A stretch of DNA of 64,000 bases, taken from assembly GCF_003722335.1 (NCBI RefSeq), contig NZ_CP026100.1, positions 186,001 to 250,000 of the forward strand. Direction: 5' to 3'. The position numbers and the translations under genes are program-made. Numbering within the stretch: position 1 is the stretch's first letter; the number at the start of each line of letters is the position of its first letter. The notes under the pieces are model-generated. The model ran no database searches and was not told the DNA's origin. It saw only the letters and a list, made by a program, of their open reading frames with translations. This DNA comes from Caulobacter flavus (lineage in GTDB: Bacteria; Pseudomonadota; Alphaproteobacteria; Caulobacterales; Caulobacteraceae). Below are positions 32,069-40,731 of this stretch, one piece after another.

Positions 32069-34480
32069 TTACGCCACCGTCAGCTTCGCCGACTTCAGGT
32101 CGACCGAGTTCGGGCCGACCAGGATCGAGAAGTCGCCCGGCTCGACGACCCGCTTCATCTCCAGGTTCCACATCCACAGATCCGACGGCTTCACCTCGAA
32201 GCTCACCGTCTTCTTTTCGCCGGGCGCCAGGGCGACGCGCCTGAAGCGCTTCAGCTCCAGCACCGGACGGGTGACCGAGGCCGCCTCGTCGTGGACGTAG
32301 AGCTGCACCACCTCGTCTCCGGCGACCTTGCCGGTGTTGGTCACCTCCACCGAAACCGTCGTGCTCTCGCCCTGGCCGATGCGGGCCTTGGACAGGCGCG
32401 GCGCCGAGATGTCGAAGGTCGTGTAGGAAAGCCCGAAGCCGAACGGATAGAGCGGGCTGGTGGCGCGGTCGAACAGGTAGCCGCGGCGGGCCGTGGGCTT
32501 GCGGTTGTAGTAGATCGGCAGCTGGCCGACGTCGCGGGCGATGCTGACCGGCAGCTTGCCGCCCGGATTGGCGCGGCCGAACAGCACGTCGGCGGCGGCG
32601 TTGCCGGTCTCCTGGCCCAGGTACCAGCCCTCGACCAGGGCGTCGGCCTTTTCCGCCAGCAGGTTCACCGACAACGGCCGGCCGTTCAGCAGGAACACTA
32701 CGGTCGGCTTGCCCAGGGCGAAGATCGCGCGGGCCAGGTCGTTCTGCTGGCCCACTAGGTCCAGGCTGTCGCGGTCGCCCAGGTGGTTGTCGGCCCAGGC
32801 CTCGCGGCTGGTCTGCTCGTTGTCGCCCAGCACCATGACCACGACGTCGGCCTTCTTCGCCACCTCGACGGCTTCGGCGATCAGCCTGGCGTTTACCGCC
32901 GGATCGACCAGCTTGACCTCGTCGGCGGCCCAGACGCGCTTTTCGGTGATCCGCACGGCCTCGGCGTAGTCGAGGGCGAACCCTTGCGCCTTGGCCTCGG
33001 CGGAGAGGCCTTCCAGCACCGAGACCACGTGGCGCGGCTCGTCGGAATAGCCGCCGATCGGGGTGTCCTTGGCGTGCGTGCCCAGCAGAGCCAGGCGCTT
33101 GATCTTCTTGCCGTCCAGCGGCAGCAGGCCCTTGTCGTTCTTCAGCAGCACCACCGCCTTGCGGGCCGCCTCGCGGGCCAGAGCGACGGCTTGCGGCGTG
33201 GCGGTCTTGGCGTCGGCGGTCTTTTCGTCCGCATACGGATTTTCGAACAACCCACCCTCGAACTTGATCTTCAGCACCCGCGCCACGGCCGCGTCGACGG
33301 CGGCCTCGGGGATGCGGCCCGCGCGCACCAGCTGGGGCAGCAGCACATAGGCCTCGCCGTCCGGCAGCTCGACGTCGACGCCGGCGTTCATGGCCATCAC
33401 CGCGGTGTCGGCGAGCTGATCGGTCAGCTTGTGGCGGGTGATGATCTCCTTGATGGCGAAGTAGTCGCTCATCGTCGCGCCCTGGAAGCCCCACTCGCCG
33501 CGCAGGATGTCGGTCAGCAGCCAGCGGTTGGCGTGCGAGGGCACGCCGTCGATCTCGTTGTAGCTGGGCATGACCGAGCGCACCGGCAGCTCCTTCACCG
33601 CCCGTTCGAACGGCGGGAAGAAGTTCTCGCGCAGGGTGCGTTCGGCGATCTGGGCCGGGCCGACATTGGTGCCGTTCTCGGGCTGGCCGTGACCGGTCAT
33701 GTGCTTGAGGGTGACGAACACCTTGTCGGGCGCCAGCGGCAGGGTCTTGCCCTGGAAGCCGCGGATCGCGGCCAGGCCCATCTCGGCGCAGACGTGCGGG
33801 TCCTCGCCGTAGGTCTCCTCGATGCGGCCCCAGCGCGGATCGCGGGCCACGTCGACCACGGGGGCCAGGGCGATGTTCGAGCCCCGGGCCCGCATCTCCT
33901 TGGCGGCGACCGAGAACACCTGCTCGACGAGGTCGGGATCGAAGGTCGAGGCCAGGGCGATCGACTGGGGAAAGCTCGTCGCGTCGCGGGCGACGTAGCC
34001 GTGCAGGGCCTCGTCGTGCATCAGCATCGGGATGCCCAGGCGCGTGCTTTCCATCGCCCACTTCTGGGCGGCGTTGACGTATTTGGCGGTCTGGGGCGCG
34101 TTGCGGCCCACCGAGCCGTCCTCGGCGCCGGCCGCGGCGTTGACCTCGGTGGCGGGCTTGAGGCCCCGGCGATCGGTCGGGCGCGAGATCTGGCCCAGAC
34201 CGTTGGGGAAGTTCTTGGTCGCGGTCTCGGGCGAGAAGTCGCCCCCTGGCGTCTGGATCGCGGCCTTGGTCAGCCAGATGCCGATCAGCTGGGCGGCCTT
34301 CTCCTCCAGCGTCATCCGCGACAGCAGGTCCTTGACCCGCGCGTCGACCGGCTGGGAAGCGTCCTTGTAGAGCGCCTTGCCCTCTGTCGATTTGGGAGCG
34401 GCGCGGACCACGGGCGCCATGGCGGCGCCAAGAGCGGCCAAGCTTACGCCCAGCGTGCGGCGAGTAAGGGTGGTGGTCAT
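32069..34480 (-). CDS. GH3 beta-glucosidase/beta-xylosidase, exported
   Basis: An 803-residue family GH3 enzyme (BglX-like layout: TIM barrel, alpha/beta sandwich, C-terminal fibronectin-III-like domain). The nucleophile is D339 in the TMSDYFA motif, and KHMTGHGQPENGTN is the substrate-binding KH region. The ATG at 34480 is chosen because it opens a twin-arginine-like signal (LTRRTLGVSLAALGAA). Residues MHDEALHGY and DPRWGRIEETYGEDP are typical of the BglX group. Linkage with esterase and GH115 genes and upstream operator sites favours xylosidase activity, but GH3 specificity is hard to read. Confidence 0.92.
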   Translation of the reverse strand: MTTTLTRRTLGVSLAALGAAMAPVVRAAPKSTEGKALYKDASQPVDARVKDLLSRMTLEEKAAQLIGIWLTKAAIQTPGGDFSPETATKNFPNGLGQISRPTDRRGLKPATEVNAAAGAEDGSVGRNAPQTAKYVNAAQKWAMESTRLGIPMLMHDEALHGYVARDATSFPQSIALASTFDPDLVEQVFSVAAKEMRARGSNIALAPVVDVARDPRWGRIEETYGEDPHVCAEMGLAAIRGFQGKTLPLAPDKVFVTLKHMTGHGQPENGTNVGPAQIAERTLRENFFPPFERAVKELPVRSVMPSYNEIDGVPSHANRWLLTDILRGEWGFQGATMSDYFAIKEIITRHKLTDQLADTAVMAMNAGVDVELPDGEAYVLLPQLVRAGRIPEAAVDAAVARVLKIKFEGGLFENPYADEKTADAKTATPQAVALAREAARKAVVLLKNDKGLLPLDGKKIKRLALLGTHAKDTPIGGYSDEPRHVVSVLEGLSAEAKAQGFALDYAEAVRITEKRVWAADEVKLVDPAVNARLIAEAVEVAKKADVVVMVLGDNEQTSREAWADNHLGDRDSLDLVGQQNDLARAIFALGKPTVVFLLNGRPLSVNLLAEKADALVEGWYLGQETGNAAADVLFGRANPGGKLPVSIARDVGQLPIYYNRKPTARRGYLFDRATSPLYPFGFGLSYTTFDISAPRLSKARIGQGESTTVSVEVTNTGKVAGDEVVQLYVHDEAASVTRPVLELKRFRRVALAPGEKKTVSFEVKPSDLWMWNLEMKRVVEPGDFSILVGPNSVDLKSAKLTVA

Positions 34481-34545
34481 CCTTGCGTTTCCCCAGCGTC
34501 TGTCACGGCGGCTTCGCGCCGTCTTGCCTGACACTATGAGAGAGC

Positions 34546-34556
34546 TTGTCTGACCA
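34546..34556. promoter_or_regulatory. FadR/GntR-type operator upstream of the GH3 operon
   Basis: TTGTCTGACCA fits TNGTNNNACNA and has the GTC-N-GAC core of the aguA/manD site. It is 66 bp upstream of the GH3 start codon. Confidence 0.55.
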
Positions 34557-34567
34557 CTCAAGCCCAA

Positions 34568-34581
34568 TGTTACCGGTCACT
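34568..34581 (-). promoter_or_regulatory. CCGG-centred LacI-type operator upstream of the GH3 operon
   Basis: On the - strand this reads AGTGACCGGTAACA, identical over 14 bases to 60388-60401 in front of the GH43 gene. It is 88 bp upstream of the GH3 start and overlaps the 3' flank of the antitoxin gene. Confidence 0.6.
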
Positions 34582-34586
34582 TTTGT

Positions 34587-34874
34587 TTATTTCATGGGGG
34601 CCGTGGAAAGACGCAGGCCAAGCGCGCCAACCACCTTGAGTACGGTGACGAAGTGCGGATTTCCGTCCGTCGCCAGCGCCTTGTAGAGACTTTGACGCCC
34701 CAGCCCAGCCGCCTCAGCCACCTCGGTCATGCCCTTCGCACGGGCCAAAACGCCCAGCGCATCGGCGATGAAGGCCGCATCGCCGGTCGCCAGCGCCTCG
34801 TCCAGATAGGCCGCGGCGGCCTCTGGAGTTTCGATATAGACGGCCGGATCGAACGGCTGGGTTGCGATGCTCAT
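34587..34874 (-). CDS. Addiction-module antidote, HigA-like helix-turn-helix protein
   Basis: A 95-residue antitoxin of the HI1420-type addiction-module group (TPEAAAAYLDEALATGDAAFIADALGVLARAKGM followed by the helix-turn-helix TEVAEAAGLGRQSLYKAL, about residues 50-70). Its ATG overlaps the stop of the upstream toxin frame as ATGA, the usual toxin-first order of this family. It is intact, although the toxin frame is broken. Probably binds the 16-bp palindrome at 35189-35204. Confidence 0.85.
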   Translation of the reverse strand: MSIATQPFDPAVYIETPEAAAAYLDEALATGDAAFIADALGVLARAKGMTEVAEAAGLGRQSLYKALATDGNPHFVTVLKVVGALGLRLSTAPMK

Positions 34875-35181
34875 GCCCTTCCTTCCTCGTTCGGCAGCTC
34901 GCGCGCCAGCATCTTGGCTCTCGCGATGTCACGGCCTTGCGCATCCTTGTCGCTGGCGCAGAGCACGATGACCAGCATCTCCCCCGTCGCACCACATAGA
35001 CCCGATAACCAGGGCCGACATGGACGCGCAGTTCGCTGACGCCCTCCCCAACCGGCCGTGCGTCGCCAAACAGGCCGAACGCCAATTGGCGGATGCGCGC
35101 GGCGATCCTGGCCTTGGCCACAACATCGCGAAGGTCGGCCATCCAGCGCCGGAAGACCTCGGTCTCTCTGACCTCGACCAT
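34871..35181 (-). pseudogene. HigB-like (HI1419-type) toxin gene with a single-base frameshift
   Basis: From the ATG at 35181 the frame encodes a toxin typical of the HI1419 group (EVFRRWMADLRDVVAKARIAARI, PVGEGVSELRVHVGPGYRVYVVRRG). After the run of five G on the - strand (34981-34985) the reading changes to an unrelated Cys/Arg-rich frame. Adding one G restores EMLVIVLCASDKDAQGRDIARAK and a natural stop at 34871 overlapping the antitoxin ATG. So this is either a one-base deletion in a homopolymer, inactivating the toxin, or a sequencing error. An RNase-type mode of action is inferred from the family. Confidence 0.8.
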
Positions 35182-35188
35182 ACTACAC

Positions 35189-35204
35189 GTCTCCCATGGG
35201 AGAC
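35189..35204. promoter_or_regulatory. 16-bp palindromic operator of the toxin-antitoxin module
   Basis: GTCTCCCA-TGGGAGAC is a perfect palindrome with 8-bp arms, 8 bp upstream of the toxin start. The size and place fit an autoregulatory HigA-type operator. Confidence 0.7.
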
Positions 35205-35246
35205 AATCGCGCATCAATGGAACAGCTCATGGCGTCGTCCTAACGC

Positions 35247-35276
35247 AAAAAGCGCTCCAGCCGAGAACCGAAGCGC
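35247..35276 (-). terminator. Rho-independent terminator of the second DUF885 gene
   Basis: On the - strand GCGCTTC and GGAGCGC pair over 7 bases around an 11-base loop and are followed by TTTTT. It lies about 48 bp after the DUF885 stop. Confidence 0.65.
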
Positions 35277-35323
35277 CCTTCACATTAAGCGAACAAATTA
35301 GGAACTCAACTTAAAGCCCCCAC

Positions 35324-37138
35324 TCACCCCTGCCAGGCGTCGACCACGCTCTCCAGCACGGTCAGCGGGGTGGGGCCGACCAGCAGGGCGGTGTCGTGGT
35401 ACTTGCGGATGTCGAACCTGGCGCCGAGGCGCTGCCTGGTGCGCTCGCGCAGGGCCGCCCACACGGTGTGGCCCACCTTGTAGGAGCAGGCCTGGGCCGG
35501 GTTGGCGCAGTAGCGCTCGACCTCGCGGGTGATGCGGCCCTCATCGTCGCCGCCGGTCTCGACCATGTAGGCGATGGCCTTCTCGCGGCTCCAGCCCTTG
35601 GCGTGGATGCCGGTGTCGACCACGCAGCGCGAGGCGCGGAACAGGCGGGCCTGGTACATGCCCAGCAGGCCCAGGTCGTCCTTTTCGTAGAGCCCCATCT
35701 CCATGGCCACCTGCTCGGCATAAAGCGCCCAGCCCTCGGTGTTGGCCGAGAAGAACATGTTCTGGCGCAGGCGTGGCAGGCTGCCTTCGGCGGTCAGGGC
35801 CAGCTGGAAGTGATGGCCCGGCGCGGCCTCGTGATAGGTCAGGGTCGGCAGGGCGTAGCGCGGACGCTCGGCCGTGTCGCGCAGGTTGATGTAGAAGGCG
35901 CCCGGGCGCGAGCCGTCCAGCGGCGGACGCTCGTAGTAGCCGCCCGACGAGCCGGCCTCGGTGTAGGGCGGGATGCGGCGCACCTCGACCGGGATCTTCG
36001 GGGTGATCCCGAACCACTGCGGCAGCTTGGGCTGCATCTCGGCGATCAGGCGGTTGCAGTAGGCCAGGATCTGGGCGCGGCCCTCGTCGGTGTTGGGATA
36101 GCTCTCGCCCGGCAGGTCCTTCAGGGCCGCCATGCGCTGGCCGACCGAGCCTTGCGTGAAGCCGCGCTTCTTCAGGATCTCGTCCATGCGCGCCTGGATC
36201 TGCGCGCCCTCCTCAAGGCCCAGACGGTGGACCTCGTCGGGGGTCTTCTCGGTGGTCGTGTAGATGCGCAGCAGGGCGGCGTAGAAGGCCTCGCCGTCCT
36301 TGAATCGGTTCATGCCGGCCTCGTGCACGGCCTTGGCGCGCACGGCGGTCAGGGTCTCGATCTGGCGATCCAGCGCCGGGTGGATCTGGCCGGCCAGCAG
36401 GGCGGCGGCCTTGGCGTCGTAGTCGCCGAAGGCCTTGGCGCGGCGGGCCATCGAGGCCACCAGCACGTTCTTTTCCGGCGGCAGGGCGCGGAACTGCTTC
36501 AGCTGGCCGATGGCCTTGTCGAGGATGAAGTCGGACGGGATCACGCCCTTGCCGGCGTCGGCCCGCACCCGCTCGCTCTCCTGGTCGAGCACGCCGGCGA
36601 AACCGGCCATGCGCTCGAGATAGCTGTCGGCGTCGGCCGCCGACTTCACCTCGTGCTTGTTGTCCAGGAAGCTGGGGACCGACGAATAGCCGCCGTAGAA
36701 CTGGGTGACCACGAACGGCCGCGACACCGCGCCGTAGTCGAAGCCCGAGGCCTTGTCGCGCGCGCCGTAATAGTAGGCGGCGGTGTCGTAATTGACCGCG
36801 TCCTCGCCGGTCAGGGCCTTGCGGTCGACGGCTTTCAGGCGCGCGAGACGCTGGCTTGGCTCCTTGCGCTCCTTCAGCCAGGCGGCGACCGAGCGGTCGC
36901 CCAGCCTAGTGCGGGCGCCGGCGTGGGCGCCGTTGTCGAGGCCCAGGTTGGTCGCCTGCTCGGGGCTCTCGGTCAGGTCCTCGTCGAAGAAGGCGTCGAA
37001 CAGGGCGTAGAGCTTGGCCGCCTCGCCTTTCGGGGCCGCCATGGCGGGCAGGGCCGTGGAGACGGCGGCGGCGGTCGCGCCGGCTAGAAGCTGGCGCCTA
37101 TCGAACTTGGTAGAGGCGAACTTGGTGAAATCGGACAT
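35324..37138 (-). CDS. DUF885-family exported metallohydrolase (copy 2)
   Basis: A 604-residue paralogue of the protein at 21555-23351, sharing the metal site HEAAPGHHFQLAL, NTEGWALYAEQVAMEMG, and the late TREVERYCANPAQACSYKVG block. The N-terminus has a twin-arginine motif (FDRRQLLAGATAAAVSTALPAMA), so export as a folded protein is likely. Probable periplasmic peptidase of unknown substrate. Downstream terminator is seen; the M61 protease gene is next upstream on the same strand with a 90-bp gap. Confidence 0.87.
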   Translation of the reverse strand: MSDFTKFASTKFDRRQLLAGATAAAVSTALPAMAAPKGEAAKLYALFDAFFDEDLTESPEQATNLGLDNGAHAGARTRLGDRSVAAWLKERKEPSQRLARLKAVDRKALTGEDAVNYDTAAYYYGARDKASGFDYGAVSRPFVVTQFYGGYSSVPSFLDNKHEVKSAADADSYLERMAGFAGVLDQESERVRADAGKGVIPSDFILDKAIGQLKQFRALPPEKNVLVASMARRAKAFGDYDAKAAALLAGQIHPALDRQIETLTAVRAKAVHEAGMNRFKDGEAFYAALLRIYTTTEKTPDEVHRLGLEEGAQIQARMDEILKKRGFTQGSVGQRMAALKDLPGESYPNTDEGRAQILAYCNRLIAEMQPKLPQWFGITPKIPVEVRRIPPYTEAGSSGGYYERPPLDGSRPGAFYINLRDTAERPRYALPTLTYHEAAPGHHFQLALTAEGSLPRLRQNMFFSANTEGWALYAEQVAMEMGLYEKDDLGLLGMYQARLFRASRCVVDTGIHAKGWSREKAIAYMVETGGDDEGRITREVERYCANPAQACSYKVGHTVWAALRERTRQRLGARFDIRKYHDTALLVGPTPLTVLESVVDAWQG

Positions 37139-37227
37139 GGGTTCTTCCAGGACAGGCGCGGCCGCGCGTCTGGGAGAACAAAGCCGTCCGGCGCCTCGCG
37201 GCCCCGGGCGCGGGACGGCTCTATGGC

Positions 37228-39150
37228 TTACTTGCGGGGCGCCAGGATGTCGTCCAGGCGCGCCGGCGTGCCGGCGACGCGCTCCAGGCGCGGGTAGCGC
37301 GGGCCGCCGCTGTAGTCGATCTTCACGGTGCGGTAGCGCGAACCTTCCTTGACCAGCAGCTCGACCGGAACACCGTTGGCGGTGGCCTTGACGGCCGCCT
37401 TCAGCTTGTCGGCGTCATAGGTGTCGCCGTTGACGGCCACCACGGTCAGGCCCTGGGTCAGGCCGGCCTTGAAGGCCGGGCCGTCCCACTGCACGTCGGT
37501 CAGGATCGCGTCCGAACCCACGGTCAGGCCGATCGAGTAGGACAGGTTAGTGTTCTTGGCGCGGGTCTCCGACGCCTTGAAGTACTCGGTCGGGGTGTCG
37601 GTATAGACCAGCTTGTAGCCGCCGCGCGCCAGGCCATCGAGCGGGGCCTTGGGGTTCACGCCCTCGATGCGGTCCTTCAGGAAGGTGGCCCAGTCGTTGG
37701 CCACCACGCCGTTCAGCGCCGCCACCACGTCGTCGAAGGTGTAGGTGTGCGAGACGTACGAGCCGTCGGCCACGCCGAAGAAGGCCTTGGCGAAGTCGTC
37801 GAGCGACTTCTTGCCGCCGGTCTTTTCGCGGATCAGCGTGTCGGCGTCGAGCCAGACCAGCTGGCCTTCGGAGTAGTAGTCCTCGCTGCGTTGGTACGAC
37901 AGCCACGACAGCGGCTTGCGGCTGGCGATGATCGGGTCGTTGGTGGTGTCCTGCACCGGGCGCCAGTCGCGGCCCCGACGGTTGTCGTAGGTCGCCGCCG
38001 TCATGGCGATGGCGTCGAGCGTCTGCTCCTTGGTCAGCAGGGTCGAGCGCGACGACAGCACATAGCCCCAGTACTGGGTCTGGCCCTCGTACACCCACAT
38101 CAGGCTGTCGCGCATCGGGGTGTTGAGCGTCGGCGTCCACAGGTCGGCGCCGCGGCGGAACTTGCCGTTCCACGAGTGGGTGAACTCGTGGGGCAGCAGG
38201 TCGCGGCCCACATAGGTCTTGTCCCACTCGGTGAAGTACTTGGGCGCGACGCGGTTCTCGCTCGACCGGTGGTGCTCCAGGCCGATGCCGCCCAGTTGGT
38301 CCGACAGGGCGACCAGGAAGTCGTAGTGATCGTAGTGGTGCGAGCCGTACAGCTTGTAGGCCTGCTGCACGAGGTTCTTGTGGGCCTGGATCTGCTCGGG
38401 CTTGAACTCCAGCAGCTCGGGCTTGTCGGCGATCATGTTCAGGCGCACCGGGACCTTGCCGCCCGGATCAAGCTCGACCGACTTGAAGTAGCGGCCGGCG
38501 AACATCGGCGAGTCCACCAGGGTCTCGACCGTGGTCGGCTTGAAGCTGGTGACCTGGCCTTGCGTCTTGGCGATCTCCAGGGCCGAGGCGAACTGGAAGC
38601 CTTCCGGCAGCTTGACGGTCGGCTCGATGGCGATGCGGCGCGTGAAGTGGCCGGCCGGATACATGGTCATCTGCAACCACTGCAGGTTCAGCATGTCCGG
38701 GGTCATGACCATGCGGCCGACCTTGGTCTCGACCGGCGACAGGAACTTGTAGGCGACGTTGAGCTCGGTCACGCCGGCGGGCACGTCGATGTGGAAGGCG
38801 TTGACCTCGACCACGTCGCGCTTCCACGGGATCGTCTGGCCATTGGCCGTGATCACCAGGCCCGCCAGCTTGTCGATGTCGTTGCGCGGCGAGTGGCCGC
38901 CCGGCACCCACTGCGGATAGTACAGGGTCATCGGACCCGGCTTGGCGACCGGCAGGGTCAGCTTGACGTCGAAGATCTTGCGCTCGAGGTCGGTGGCGTC
39001 GACATAGAGCTTCAGCACGCCCGGATAGGCTACGTCCTGCGGGGCGACGATCGGCGGCGTCGGCGCGGCCGGTTGCGGCAGGTAGTCCTGGGCGATAGCG
39101 GCGCCGCCCACGAGCGACAGAAGCGAGACCGAGAAGAAAAGCGCTTTCAA
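37228..39150 (-). CDS. M61-family metallopeptidase with PDZ domain, exported
   Basis: A 640-residue M61 glycyl-aminopeptidase-type protein with a signal peptide (MKALFFSVSLLSLVGGAAIAQ). The zinc motif HEFTHSWNGK lies near residue 320 and the third ligand region is WVYEGQTQYWG. A C-terminal PDZ-like domain (TVGSDAILTDVQWDGPAFKAGLTQGLTVVAVNG) covers about residues 525-610. Typical length and domain order. Periplasmic peptide trimming is the family expectation. Confidence 0.92.
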   Translation of the reverse strand: MKALFFSVSLLSLVGGAAIAQDYLPQPAAPTPPIVAPQDVAYPGVLKLYVDATDLERKIFDVKLTLPVAKPGPMTLYYPQWVPGGHSPRNDIDKLAGLVITANGQTIPWKRDVVEVNAFHIDVPAGVTELNVAYKFLSPVETKVGRMVMTPDMLNLQWLQMTMYPAGHFTRRIAIEPTVKLPEGFQFASALEIAKTQGQVTSFKPTTVETLVDSPMFAGRYFKSVELDPGGKVPVRLNMIADKPELLEFKPEQIQAHKNLVQQAYKLYGSHHYDHYDFLVALSDQLGGIGLEHHRSSENRVAPKYFTEWDKTYVGRDLLPHEFTHSWNGKFRRGADLWTPTLNTPMRDSLMWVYEGQTQYWGYVLSSRSTLLTKEQTLDAIAMTAATYDNRRGRDWRPVQDTTNDPIIASRKPLSWLSYQRSEDYYSEGQLVWLDADTLIREKTGGKKSLDDFAKAFFGVADGSYVSHTYTFDDVVAALNGVVANDWATFLKDRIEGVNPKAPLDGLARGGYKLVYTDTPTEYFKASETRAKNTNLSYSIGLTVGSDAILTDVQWDGPAFKAGLTQGLTVVAVNGDTYDADKLKAAVKATANGVPVELLVKEGSRYRTVKIDYSGGPRYPRLERVAGTPARLDDILAPRK

Positions 39151-39270
39151 GAAACCACCCCAATGCAGCCCGCGAACGTCCCCTCGCGGTGAGAAGCCTG
39201 GATGTTTCTTTTGTTAGGGCCCGCTTGTCGAGACGAACTTGGCCGGACGGCGTTACGGCGGAGCCGACGC

Positions 39271-40539
39271 TCAGGCCTTCGCCAGCCGCCAGATCAACCG
39301 CAGCAGGAAATAGCCGGCCGCCGCCACCGCCAGCGCCGGCAGGGTGGCGCCCCACTGCGGCGCCAGGCGGCTGAAGCCCTGATAGGCCGCGATGCCGGCC
39401 GCCCAGGCCAGGAGGCCCGGCAGGTTCAGGCCCCAGGCGAAGGCGGCGGCCCGCGCCTGCCGGCGGCGCACGACGAAGTGGTCGGTCAGCAGCACGCCGA
39501 ACAGCGGCGCGAACACCGAGCCGATCAGCAGCAGGAAGCCCTCGTAGCGGGCCAGCGGCGCGAAGAGGGCGATCAGGGTGCACAGCGCCCCGAAGGCCAG
39601 GGCTAGGTGCGCGGGCCGCGCCGGCGCCAGGGTGGCGGTCGAGACGGCGGCCGAATGGATGTCGGCGAAGGCGTTGTCGGTCTCGTCGACGACGATCAGC
39701 AGCAGCGCGATCCCGCCGCCCGCCGCGGCCAGGGCGGTCAGCAGCAGCCCCTCCCCGCTCCCCGCGGCCAGGGCGTAGCAGGCGCCCAGGCCCATGAACC
39801 AGATGTTGGCCAGCAGGTAGCCGGCCGCGCTGCCCCGGAACATCCGCCCCGGCGAGCGGCCGAAACGGGTATAGTCGGCGATCAGCGGCAGCCACGACAG
39901 CGGCATGGCCACGACCAGGTCGACGCCGGCGCCGAAGCTCGTCTCGCCCGTGCCGGCCTTGGCGAACAGCGCCGCCAGGTCGTGCTGCGACAGCAGCCGC
40001 CAGGTCAGCCAGCCCGCCCCGCCCAGCAGCAGCCACAGGCCCCAGGCGCGCAGGAACCGCCGCACGAACGACACCGGCCCCATGAAGGCCAGCCAGGTCG
40101 CCAGGGCGCCGAACAGCACCGTCCAGGCCAGCGGGTTGGAAAGTCCGAAGGCCTGCTTGGCCAGAGCGTCGGCGGCGTCGCGCATGGCGACGATCTCGAA
40201 CGCGCCCCAGCCGACCAGCTGCACGGCGTTCAGCACCGCCGGCGCGGTCGCGCCACGCGCGCCGAGCGCCAGCCGCAGCGTGCCCATCGCCGAAAGCCCG
40301 GTGTCGGTCCCCACCACCCCGGCCGCCGCCAGCAGCAGGGCGCCCAGCACCGAACCGGTGACGATCGCCGCCAGCGCCATGCCCAGGCTCAGGCCCGGAA
40401 CCAGGAACGCCCCGGCCTGCAGCACCAGCAGGCCGATGCCCAGGCTGAACCACAGAGAAAACGCGTCGCGCCCGCCGAACACCCGACGCTCGGCCGGAAC
40501 GGGGGTCAGGGGATCATAGGTGTCGTCGAGCTGGGCCAT
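39271..40539 (-). CDS. NCS1-family permease (cytosine/HMP-type transporter)
   Basis: A 422-residue membrane protein with about 12 helices and NCS1 signatures (GAFLVPGLSLGMALAAIVTGSVLGALLLAAAG, PLIADYTRFGRSPGRMFRGSAAGYLLANIWFMGLGACYAL). It most resembles the CytX/CodB group for hydroxymethylpyrimidine or cytosine. No TPP-riboswitch-like leader was recognised upstream, where a family B repeat lies. Substrate therefore open: pyrimidine, purine or thiamin precursor. Confidence 0.82.
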   Translation of the reverse strand: MAQLDDTYDPLTPVPAERRVFGGRDAFSLWFSLGIGLLVLQAGAFLVPGLSLGMALAAIVTGSVLGALLLAAAGVVGTDTGLSAMGTLRLALGARGATAPAVLNAVQLVGWGAFEIVAMRDAADALAKQAFGLSNPLAWTVLFGALATWLAFMGPVSFVRRFLRAWGLWLLLGGAGWLTWRLLSQHDLAALFAKAGTGETSFGAGVDLVVAMPLSWLPLIADYTRFGRSPGRMFRGSAAGYLLANIWFMGLGACYALAAGSGEGLLLTALAAAGGGIALLLIVVDETDNAFADIHSAAVSTATLAPARPAHLALAFGALCTLIALFAPLARYEGFLLLIGSVFAPLFGVLLTDHFVVRRRQARAAAFAWGLNLPGLLAWAAGIAAYQGFSRLAPQWGATLPALAVAAAGYFLLRLIWRLAKA

Positions 40540-40605
40540 GGCGGGGAGGCATAGCAGCTTGATCGACCAGCGCGAACGGCGGTTGACGGATCAATCCCCA
40601 AACGC

Positions 40606-40706
40606 TTCCCGGCCGCAGCCAAGCGGAGAGCCGGGACCCAGGCGCAACCGCGATGCGCCGGCCCCTGGGTCCCGGATAGCCTCTGCGAGGCTTCCGGGAT
40701 GACGAG
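40606..40706. repeat. Palindromic repeat, family B (copy 4, degenerate left end)
   Basis: The CCGGGACCCAGG / GCCCCTGGGTCCCGG pair and the right end TTCCGGGATGACGAG are intact, but the left GTCATCCCGG end is missing or replaced by CTTCCCGGCCGCAGCC. Confidence 0.8.
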
Positions 40707-40731
40707 CCAATTGAGACTTGGGTGCTCCGCC

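Noticed and set aside
39151..40606. TPP riboswitch near the NCS1 permease
   Set aside because: I looked for the conserved riboswitch core (CUGAGA / ACCUGA-like elements) before the permease start and found only a family B repeat.
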